The notes beneath the pieces are model-generated. The model was not told the DNA's origin, did not search any database, and was given only the letters and a program-made list of their open reading frames with translations. 64,000 bases of DNA, from assembly GCA_905221605.1 (NCBI GenBank), contig CAJNDS010002347.1:139501-203500 (forward strand), written 5' to 3'. Both the position numbers and the translations under genes were made by a program. This document shows, piece after piece, positions 49,401 through 58,600 of this stretch. Each line of letters begins with the position of its first letter. Within the stretch, counting starts at the first letter, position 1. Source of the DNA: Symbiodinium natans (Eukaryota > Sar > Dinophyceae > Suessiales > Symbiodiniaceae).

Positions 49401-49846
49401 GGAAATGTACCCAGCTGATGCTCATGATGCTCCCCTCCTGCCTCGTCAAATGCATGCAATCACTCGGGCAGTTGGTTTTGCAACGCCTGGCGTCTAGGAG
49501 GGCCCTGTGGCAAGAAATGTACCCAGCTGATGCTCATGATGCGCTCCTCCTGCCTCGTCAAATGCATGCAATCACTCGGGCAGTTGGTTTTGCAACGCCT
49601 GGCGTCTAGGACGGCCCTGTGGCCGGAAATGTACCCCGCTGATGCTCATGATGCCCCCCTCCTGCCTCGTCAAATGCATGCAATCACTCGGGCAGTTGGT
49701 TTTGCAACGCCTGGCGTCTAGGACGGCCCTGTGGCCGGAAATGTACCCCGCTGATGCTCATGATGCCCCCCTCCTGCCTCGTCAAATGAATGCAATGCAA
49801 TCACTCGGGCAGTTGGTTTTGCAACGCCTGGCGTCTAGGACGGCCC
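34480..49846. repeat. 112-bp satellite array, about 137 copies
   Basis: A head-to-tail array of 15.4 kb. The unit, read from the plus strand, runs atgcatgcaatcactcgggc / agttggttttgcaacgcctg / gcgtctaggacggccctgtg / gccggaaatgtacccagctg / atgctcatgatgctcccctc / ctgcctcgtcaa. Most units are over 90 percent alike by eye. Recurrent variants include gggctgttgg for gggcagttgg, ccccgctg for cccagctg, a T9 run in place of agttggtttt, and ggagggccctgtggccag. The unit contains a palindrome (TGCATGCA), a short hairpin (CGGCC-CTGT-GGCCG) and a doubled TGATGCTC word. Truncated units, small indels and one inverted partial copy occur; the stretch 43.97-45.2 kb is the most degraded. The 112-bp period is 1 modulo 3 and each unit carries TAG in one frame, so the many 63-codon ORFs are artefacts. 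Confidence 0.97.
42333..42410 (-). repeat. Inverted partial satellite unit
   Basis: About 78 bp here is the reverse complement of a unit. It carries the T9-run variant and the catggcgt spelling found in the unit at about 41673-41752, with one visible mismatch. It is the only inverted copy I saw in the array. Confidence 0.9.
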
Positions 49847-50204
49847 AGTGAAGTGCCGGGCTTCGCATGCCATGTGCATGAATCGTCCGGCTTCCTCGAC
49901 TCCAGCTTCGGTAGTTACAGTAGTAGAGATAAATCATGTGCATTGCCCGGGCCCAGGCTGTGGATGCCACTGCGCCAAGAGACCCGACGCTGCTCTGCTT
50001 TAGTCAGCGGGTTTTTTGTGCATCCTGAGCCCTTCAACCGAGCCGTGACGAAAACTTTCTGCTAGCTGAGGTTCGTTTCCTGGTCTGGCGCGTGCCCGAA
50101 AGCTGGGACGGGCAGGGTCTGTCCGACAGACGTGCATGCCTGGCGGTGGTTCGACTGCATGTTGTTAGTAAAACTTGCTTTGGACCCATCATGCCGCTTG
50201 GGAT

Positions 50205-50739
50205 GCTCTGAGTTTGGAGGTGATCTTGGCAGAAGCGCTTCTGCTAAAACGCGTGGCGGCGTTGCCCGTCTTCACCTTGGCAGCTCAGCACAACAACGGC
50301 AGGTCACGAGCCTCGGACCTCATGGAATACCTCTCACTTCGACACGTGCCCGTGCAGACCGTTGCGATCGAAGGCGGCAAGATGAGCAAAATGAGAGCAC
50401 GCCAGAGGTGAGTACAGCAAAAAGAGAGTACCGAGTGCTGTATTGCTATCCAATATGAGCACGAATCGTTCCTGCCAGTCTTCGTTCCTTTCTGTTCCTT
50501 TTAGAAGATCATGTCGAGGCCTGCCTCCGACAGTGTGGGAGGACGCGGTGGAGGTGTTCGGCGAAATGGACCCTGAGCATTGGCGGGGAGCACCCGCCCA
50601 GGCGCTGATACGTCATACCCGGGAGACCTTCTGGAGATCCGGGATCCACGCCTCCGTGATGAAGCTTGCCGGCGAACTTCATGGGACGGGGATGCAGCCC
50701 ACCGCAGGGCTCTTCGACCCATCGCCCAGAGTGGCAGAG
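50205..50739 (+). CDS. Two exons of an unrecognised protein
   Basis: The first exon (start uncertain, about 50205, end 50407) reads EVILAEALLLKRVAALPVFT then LMEYLSLRHVPVQTVAIEGG and ends at a strong GTGAGTA donor. The second (50505-50739) follows a pyrimidine tract and TTTTAG; it joins in phase 2 at an arginine codon and reads GLPPTVWEDAVEVFGEMDPE then TRETFWRSGIHASVMKLAGE, ending before GTCGCT. Both splice sites are good and the join keeps frame. No domain is recognised. It is the first plus-strand gene to the right of the satellite and might be the 5' part of the cupin-like gene that follows, but no connecting exon was found. Confidence 0.5.
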
Positions 50740-51267
50740 GTCGCTGCCCAGATGAATTGTGTAGCCAATGGAAGAGGGGAAGTGACTTGCCGGACTCGCA
50801 AGAAGCACCCCCTCTCAACTGTTCTTGCGCTGTTTTGTTCAATCGAGTCCCGAGGCTGCCCGAGTTCGACGGCGATTGGGGCCTGCGTATGTGGGCGTGC
50901 ATGTTAGGCTCAGAGACATGCTCTCGTTCGCATCGCGTAGTACCAAAGAGTTTCTTTTTTGACAGTCCGACACTTCCGTTTGGTCACATGAAGGGGCACA
51001 TGGTTGCAGCTTCTCAAAGTGACTTGGAAGGCGTGGGGACAAACTTCTCATGCCGGGCCTGGATGCCGCAACTCAGCCAGAGGCAGTGGCGGACCGCGTC
51101 GCGCAGCTGGCACCAATGGGTGTGAGAACAGTGCCACTGGGCGCAGCACATACCCTTCGTTTCCCAAGTCTGACAGCTTGCAACTGGTGTGTTTCAGTGT
51201 ATATTAACCTACTCTGGTCCTAGCAACTAGTCCTAGGCAGGGAGAAGCTGACAATCCGCCTGAAGTC

Positions 51268-52692
51268 TTGATGCTGCTTAGGTATGTTGCCACAAATGAC
51301 ACGAAAGCAGACTATGGCACTGCGCTAGCCAAGAGGGGCTTCCGTTGCTTCAGCTCACACTGCTGGGCTCTGACCTCCACGGCTGGCATAGAGGACTTGG
51401 CAGACAACTTTTTCATTTTTGCCGTGGAGATGCAGATTGTGGATGCTGCCACAGTCTGTGTCCGAACGTTCAATGATTCCATGCCATGGTACAGGGCCAG
51501 TCTGACAAAGCCGTCCCACCATTTAATGGACCGCAGCATGCACGACTACGTTTTTGGCTTCAGTGCCACAGGTACCTCATGCTCCTGGCCTGAGAGCCCC
51601 CTTGTCAGTCTCGTGAACCTGGATGCAGGCATGAAGCACCCAAGGGGCTCAAGGAGATGTGCTGAAGGAGAGGAACGAAGGCCCAAACCCTGCGACTACA
51701 GCATTGCAGTTTTTGAAGGTGAGAGAAGAGATTGGTGGGAGCTGCCGGCATGCATTTGGCCAATGGAGGTGCGTGGTGGCACTTGTGAAGGAACCTTCGA
51801 GCTGCTGGAGCCCACACTTCGGAATGTCTCCTCGGGAATGTCCGTATGGACCGAGTATTTCGGTGCCCTTGCAGCTTTCACAGATTCCATCGCTGCAGGT
51901 CTGTCACGTAGGTCCACACTCTACGGGTTCGAGAATGTCTCCGAGAAGCACCGAAATTTGACTTCTGGAGTTGTGCCTCGGCGCGGAGCAGTCTTCTGCT
52001 ACGCATCCATGGGAAGTGCTCTTCTTCGAGACCGGCATGGCACTTTCGAGATAGTTGCTGGTCAGTACTGTGTCGTCCCAGCTCCTCTGCGGATTGAACT
52101 ACACGGCAACACCAGGTTGGTAGCCATCCACACGCATCCCTTTGAACCTTTGCGCACCATGGGCGGGCCGATTGAAAGCAAGGGCCGGCTGCGCTACGTG
52201 GATGGCTGCAGCGACACGCTTCTGCTGGCTCCTCCCAGGCTTTCGGACCCCTGCTTGAACTTCCTGCATTTCCCGCCGAATATCCATCAAACCTTACACA
52301 CCCACCCCTCCGTGCGCTGCGGGCTTATTGCCAGCGGAGCCGGGTACTGCTTAGACGCCGAGCTCCGCAAGCTGGAGCTGCAAGAGGGCATGGTTTGGGC
52401 GATCCCCAAAGACACCGTCCATTCCTTCCATACGGCCGAGTCGAAGCAGGAGCTGAATGTCATCGCCTTCCATCCAGACTCAGACTGGGGCCCGATGGAC
52501 GAGGACCACCCCATGCTGAACCGCACGTGGGTGGACGGAAAGAAGATTGACAATTGCGCCCAAAGCCATCGAAATCCCGACATGCTTCGCACCGATCAGT
52601 CGCTGGCGCAGCAACTGGCGCAGCATCTCTCGCAGCTGGCCCCGGCGGGGAAGCAAGGACTGGCAGCGACTTGCACCACTGCACCACTGTAA
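51268..52692 (+). CDS. Cupin-like (bicupin) protein, long intron-free ORF
   Basis: 474 codons without interruption, very unlikely by chance. The C-terminal half is clearly a protein: residues about 240-272 resemble a first cupin barrel (AVFCYASMGSALLRDRHGTF ... GQYCVVPAPLRIEL). Residues 334-400 form a second barrel with the metal-ligand pattern HTHPSVRCG (H344, H346) and a distal VHSFH (H385, H388). The tail reads AFHPDSDWGPMDEDHPMLNR. Cupins are small beta barrels, often metal-dependent enzymes or sugar-binding proteins; the substrate cannot be told. The first 200 residues are less convincing, and the true start or an upstream splice acceptor (for example before residue 212) is possible. The lack of introns contrasts with every other gene here, so a retrocopy or intron-poor gene is possible. 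The stop is TAA at 52690-52692. Confidence 0.6.
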   Translation: MMLLRYVATNDTKADYGTALAKRGFRCFSSHCWALTSTAGIEDLADNFFIFAVEMQIVDAATVCVRTFNDSMPWYRASLTKPSHHLMDRSMHDYVFGFSATGTSCSWPESPLVSLVNLDAGMKHPRGSRRCAEGEERRPKPCDYSIAVFEGERRDWWELPACIWPMEVRGGTCEGTFELLEPTLRNVSSGMSVWTEYFGALAAFTDSIAAGLSRRSTLYGFENVSEKHRNLTSGVVPRRGAVFCYASMGSALLRDRHGTFEIVAGQYCVVPAPLRIELHGNTRLVAIHTHPFEPLRTMGGPIESKGRLRYVDGCSDTLLLAPPRLSDPCLNFLHFPPNIHQTLHTHPSVRCGLIASGAGYCLDAELRKLELQEGMVWAIPKDTVHSFHTAESKQELNVIAFHPDSDWGPMDEDHPMLNRTWVDGKKIDNCAQSHRNPDMLRTDQSLAQQLAQHLSQLAPAGKQGLAATCTTAPL

Positions 52693-52757
52693 CGGCACAG
52701 CCCAGTAGCGGTGTGTTTGGCAATCCCCGAAATCCTGAAGTTTCCACGTTTTCTCAG

Positions 52758-52858
52758 GAACCGGCTCATCTGCCGAAACTTGGGCTGCGCATTTGGTGCT
52801 TATCGAAGTTGTGGAGTCGGAAGAACCGCGCCCTGTGGAGCTCCGCGAGCTGCGCCAG
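52758..52858 (+). CDS. Candidate exon downstream of the cupin ORF
   Basis: Follows a TTTTCTCAG acceptor and ends at CAG|GT. It reads TGSSAETWAAHLVLIEVVES then EEPRPVELRELRQ, protein-like and acidic. It begins in phase 1 and lies 65 bp beyond the cupin stop codon, so it would belong to the same gene only if the cupin ORF is spliced before its stop. No family recognised. Confidence 0.4.
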
Positions 52859-52859
52859 G

Positions 52860-54215
52860 TGTCTCGAAAGATTGTCCATGCAAGCAAAAAGCACGACACC
52901 GGCACGACATTCGAGGTTCGAGATTCGAGATAAGCCAGATAAGCACGACAAAAACCACACACGACCGCCAAGGCCCCTTCCGACCCTTCCGACTCACCCA
53001 ACATGCTGGTTTGCCGGGCCGAGCTGAGCAACGTGCAGTCCGCGCAGCCACTGCAGAGGTTGTCGCTGGACCTTGAGGCCACCGATGCTTGATTTCGTAG
53101 CATGGATTGAAGCTTGACGCCGGCCTGAAATCTGTAATTGGTGTTCCGGTGGCCCTCACAACGCATTAGATCTAGGAACAGATTGCATGCTACAAGATCA
53201 AACCCACCCGCAAAATTTGTGAAGATGATGAACGCCGAGTCTTAAGTCCCTGCGCGAATCAGGACGCAGATGGCTACCCAAGAGCTCGGACAGCAAAGCT
53301 GGACAAAGGATCCGGCCTTTTGCGTGTGTGTCCTGCAGCGAAAATGACACAGCGCCACGCCGCCACTCGTCAGGGAGCTCAGAGTGCACTTCCCAGTCTC
53401 CGCCAAATCCCTCGTAACGCCTGCGAAATCGAGAGGTGAAGCTGCTGGCAAGCAGCGAGAGAGAAGCTGGGAAACTCTTGCACATGTGCATCCGCAGCTT
53501 GTGAGAGTTCCGACCGAAGTTCATGGCAGGGAATGGATCTATGTGTCACAACCACACGTTGGAGAGTTTTCCAGCTTGCTGTAGCTATTGTGACCTTTGG
53601 CCCTCTACGCGTACTAGTGCCAGCCATGGGCTACCGCGTTGGGGGTCCTTGGGGATCTGCTCCGCCCGATGCGGCGCAGAAGCGGACCCAGGTCACTGGG
53701 AGCATTTGGCCTGTCCTTCGCTTCTAATTCAGCCGTAGAGACATGGCCAGGTTAATCGTCCAGATGAGAATCGTTTCGTGACGACTTATACCAAGACCTT
53801 CTGCGGAGCCCTTAGAAGCTATGCTAGTCTAACCAAAGCCACTGAACTCAGTTGCTGCTGCTTCTCCGATTCTCCAATGCCAGCTTGGCTTGTGTCGATA
53901 ACTACACGGCGAAGCGCAACACCGAGGCGTATCAAGGTCGCAGTCGGGCATGGTGGTCAATCCGCCCAAGAAAGCATTACTGCCACAGATCGGCAGTGAC
54001 CCTCAGAGCCCTGGCTTTTCTAGAGTTTTAGAGCTAAGCTTGAGGGTTTGGAGGTGAGTTGGGGTCATTACTTCGTGAGCGCTTGTCGTCTTGATTGAAA
54101 GGTGCCCTGATACCTTCGTAGCTGTCGATGTTACAAAAAGCAATTTGGCCTGTCTCGTGCACGTGTCGGACCACTGCACCGGATGCTCACTGCACCCTTT
54201 GGAGATTATAAGCAT
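52860..54215. other. Gap with weak exon candidates
   Basis: A plus-strand frame at about 53470-53584 (LVRVPTEVHGREWIYVSQPH) could be a terminal exon ending in TAG, and a minus-strand frame at 53166-52480 is long but low in recognisable content. Nothing here can be assigned. Confidence 0.3.
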
Positions 54216-54235
54216 CGTCAGAACCCTCGGCCCAC

Positions 54236-54861
54236 CTCCAACACTGCAAGCATAAATGGGCCGATGATTGTCGCGTAGCCGATCAGGATTTGAGGTTCTG
54301 GGTCCAGGTTGCTAGTGTTTGTTCGTACAAGCCCCGAATTGCCCAGATAAGCGCTTGCTAAGGTTTCGGGCCTTCTCCCAACATTTGGATGTTTGAAATG
54401 GTCTTGTGCCATCAACACTTAACGTTTGAGCACCCGTGTGAAGGTTTTCGGGTTTGACTGGATGGAGAAGCCTAAAACGCCAAAGCGCGCAGAGAGGTGC
54501 ATACCATAAAAAACCCCTTTTTTCAAACCATCAAAGGGCTCAACAGTTGCCAGAAGTTCTAGGAATGGATAAGCTACTGGGACACAATAAATGCTCAAGA
54601 TGATCGGCAGCTCGAGCCCGTGAGGATTGCTTCCTTCAAGGGCGCGCCTACCCCTGTGGCTTGAGCCGGAATGGAGCTTGAAAGGCATTTGCATACACTC
54701 CAACGCCTCTGTTATTCAATCACTAGAAGACGCAGGCAAACTTGCGGTGGCGTGGAGTGAAGTTGTCACACACTCGTTCCGAGGCAAACAGCATCAACCC
54801 GATGGCGAGTCTGACCATGACCGGCACAAAGTCCATGACAAAGTCGCTCTCCAACGGGTCT
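54236..54861 (-). CDS. Candidate multi-pass membrane protein exons
   Basis: Three minus-strand pieces. 54861-54742 follows CTGCAG and reads ESDFVMDFVPVMVRLAIGLM then LFASERVCDNFTPRHRK, ending at GTTTGC. About 54655-54530 reads LELPIILSIYCVPVAYPFLE then LLATVEPFDG. About 54300-54236 reads QILIGYATIIGPFMLAVLE before GTGGGC. Each has one hydrophobic helix with charged flanks. The family is not recognised. It lies head-to-head with the kinase gene starting near 55.6 kb, so the two could share an upstream region. Confidence 0.45.
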
Positions 54862-55636
54862 CTGCAGTTGGCAGGTGCCAGAGCTTTTGCATTGTGGTGT
54901 CGTCTTTGTCGCTCGGGAAGTGCGCGCCCTCGCGATAATCCGAGAGTAATTATGCAAGTTTGCGTGCGAGGCCGTGCGCTGTCAACGCAAGCCAAGATGA
55001 CGTACCAAGACGAGCCAGAATCTCAATCTGTCAGCACACGGGAGATTTTAGCAGCTTTTTGGAGTGCGGACATGTTTCCAAGAGAAGGTTGACGGGGACC
55101 CTCATGTTGAAGACCTTCAAGAATCGAGCTCCTCGGACTCAGTGCCCATCCGTGCCCCTACCCTGCTGCTTTGCTGTGCGTGTGAAGGTCAGAGTAAGAT
55201 GTCAGTGCCGGGCTGCTTCGGTGTGTCATCCAGATGCCTTTTCCTTGGTTCCCGACGAAACAAGGACATGCGGCGGAAGTGTCTGGAGCTCTTGGCTCGA
55301 CCTGATCTGAGAGATATTGCGCAGGAGACCAGAAGGGTATTGAGTGTTTTCGGGTTCTCGGGTCGTTTTCGGGTCGTTCTCTTAAGTTGGATCTTGGGAG
55401 CTGTTGGGCTCAGCATCTGCAGTTCGTCTGCCCATGCATGCTTTCATGGCAATAGCTGAGCGGCATGCTTACATGAAGAGAAAACATGTCCGGCACCACT
55501 CCCAGTGATGATCTGTTGCATTGATGTGGATGTGCACAGGTTGGTGTACAGGGTTGGGAGTCAGGTTGGATGGTTCTAGAGCGACCGGTTGTGTTCAGGG
55601 ACCTGAGTGTGCTACAAACGCTTCAAAAGGGCCTGC

Positions 55637-58600
55637 AGCTGGCAGGACCTTTTCACGCAGAGCGACGCGGATAACAGTGGCGAGCTGGAATTCGCAGAAA
55701 TCCAAAAGTTGTTTGAGAGGCCCCCATGTGCGCATGTGCTTGTGCAGCACACTTTGGGAAATGGTGCTTGATGACGCGGAGGCTCCATAATGAGATGGAC
55801 CTGCCGCAGCCCAATCGCGATTTGATTGTCGATCGGCCTTAGTTTTTTTCGGACAGGTTGTGTGCTACATCCTGCATGGACATGACTTTGTTCGCGTCTG
55901 CTTTCGCCATCTTCAGTTCTGGCAAACGCAAGTAGGAGATGAGAGCTGCACAGGGCGCGCCATCGATGCCTCTGACATCGCATGACATGTCATGCGAAGT
56001 TCTTGGAGCTGCCAGGAGTCATTGCTCAAGCGATTTGACACCACTGGAAGAAAAGTCTTGGGCCAGTACGATTTCTTTGAGCAACTTGGACAGAGTTTCA
56101 CTCGTCCAGTAGCATCTCAGGGGTTTCGAGTTTCCTTGCCCCAAGCCTACGGCAAGTTTAGCGAAGGAGGTTCCCCACGTGTTCCCGTCAGGTTACTGGT
56201 GTCGCAGCTGCGGCGAAGCGCCTTCGACCGTGGATCTGTGCTGGGAAGGGAGTTCTTCTTGACCAAAGGTGCGCAGGGACAACCTGTACAGGGAACCCTA
56301 AACCCTAAACCCGAAACCCTAAACCCTAAACCCCTAAAGGAGTTCGTAGGATCCCAGACCACCACCCAAAAAAGGCCTCAACTTCAAAAAATCTGACCAG
56401 GAAAGCAGGATGTCTGGGAAGTCTTCCGCAGGGAGAAGCAGCTTGGAACCGGCTCCTTCGGCACAGCCTACAAGGCCCCCCCTCATGCCCCTCCCCCTTA
56501 ATAAATTACACGAGAGTCTGCTAGCTATGAGAGCGGCTCTCTTCTTTGTTGGGATATGGGCTATTTTATAAGGTGGGCTGTAGCTGTGATCCGCAGGCCA
56601 AGCACATCAAGACGGGTGAGGAGCGGGTGATCAAGGCGGTGAAGAAGAGCCGCACGGCCTTGCCGCTTGACGAGATCGAGCAGGAGATCCTGATCATGAG
56701 GCCGACCCGGAGTTTGGAAGGATCTGCTAAAGCCGTGGATTTCGCGGCCTCAGTGCACATGATGCTTTAACTGGGATATTTGTTTTGTGCTTGGCTGATG
56801 AAGCATTCGTCCCAAGTTTCAGGCTGTTTCTTGTTTCGTACGTCGCGGATTTTCACCTGGTGCCAGTCCACGTGTGCAGGCAAATCGACCATCCAAACAT
56901 TGTCCGCCTTTTCGAGTGGTACGAGGATGGAAATCGGATTTATTTGGTGTTGGACTACTTGAAGGGTGGTTCCCTGAAAGACAACGTCTTGAAGCTCAAC
57001 AAGCAGGAGAGGGGGGGAGAAAGCGCAATAACGCCATGCTTTCTGCACCACTGTGTGTGCAGTGTAGAGCCCCCCCCCCCCCTTGCCCCCCCCCCCCCTT
57101 GTCTGCAACAAGCTGCTTGGAGGATGAGCGAGGCCTGAAGGAAGCTTGGATCCGGGAGGTTATCCAGCAGAGTGCCGGAGGGCTGGCTTACTGCCACACC
57201 CTTCGCTTAATCCATAAAGACTTGAAAGACGAGAACATCATGCTGCTGCAGACACTCCCTTGCATCTGGTGTGCGAGTTGCTGTGGTAGAGGCCGCTGTA
57301 GCAGCACACGGACCGTGACTTTCATTGGCCACCTTGTGCTCGGTGAAAGGAAGTCGGCCAACTGGGAGAAGCCTCATGTGTCTTAGCTACAGGAAGAGCC
57401 TCGAATGTTGCCATGTTGCCAAGAAGTCCCCGCGACAGTCCCCATGCAGGTGGTGATCATCGACCTGGGGGTTGCAGAGATGTTCTCTGTCGCGGACCCT
57501 GCGGGCCGAATGATTGGGGGCACGCCTACGACAATGGCACCAGAGGTGCACGGCTTAGGGGTTTGCTCGGGATGCTGGCATGATGCTGGTACAAGGGAAT
57601 GTCGGCAGCGCCAGGTTTGGATGGGAACATTTGGCCCCAAATGCGATGTTGGGACCTCAGTCAGCCTGGCAAAGCACGGCTTGGATCGGTTGGTGGCCTG
57701 CCAATTTCGCTAAGCCACCGTATGCTCGTTGCAAACCTTTGCAAAAATGAGTCGGGAAGCGTGATTGCAGTGAGCCGCACGCGACAGTCGAACGTGCGCG
57801 ATGCACGGTGTTGAGGGCAAAGGGTTAAAGCCACAATTATGCTCCACCAGTGTGCAGAAAGTAGTCCACCAGATTCGATCAGCATGGTCACCAGAGCTCA
57901 GAACTCGTGCAACAGCTCGATTGTGGGCTTGCAATGCAAAGTGGCAAAAGTTGGGGGAAGTGACTGAGGTGTGGTCCCTGGGATGTATCATGTATGAGCT
58001 CTGCACTGGCTCGCTGCCATTCATGGCGAACACGCTGCAGCCCAGTGCCTGGACTCGCCTCCACAAACGTGGGCCCAAGCCACGCGCCCAGATTTGCGGG
58101 CCTCTGGGTGGCTCTTCTTGTCATCTGGTGGTAATACGCAGGTGTTGACCACAGGCTGTGTGGTAGCATGCAGTAGCAAAAGCTCAAGTGTTACTGGTTG
58201 CCAGATGGGACGACATGAAGACTTGCGCCGACAGCAAGGCTCAGCATGACTACGTAGACCATGTGAGTGTGCGTTTTGACAAGGACCTGGAAACTGGATG
58301 AAACTGGGAGTTCATAGTCATAGGACTGATAACCTGCCCCAAGCCCGATGTCCGACGAGGATAGAACGCCCTCCCCTACGATGCACCCTCGTCAAAAGTC
58401 GCCCGGATGTTTACCCATCGAGTATTCCAGCTTCCATCACTGACCTGCTACTTGCTGTAAGCTTGTTACCAATTTATGCGTTTGCACATCTAGATAGGAT
58501 ACTCATGCTTTCATAGCATGTGGGGCTGTCACGCAACTCGGATGTTTACAGCAGTTGAAGCGCTCGAAAACAAAGTCGTTGCACTTGCACCGTTTGGAGC

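Noticed and set aside
34480-49846. CRISPR-like periodic repeat
   Set aside because: The whole 112-bp period is conserved; there are no unique spacers, and the context is eukaryotic.
34498-49851. Dozens of near-identical 63-codon ORFs starting MLMMLPSCLVKCMQSLGQ
   Set aside because: They are frames of the 112-bp satellite. The period is not a multiple of three, each unit has a stop in one frame, and indels break frame at random; no protein family is suggested.
56294-56338. Chromosome end
   Set aside because: Only about six heptamers, with coding exons of one gene on both sides.
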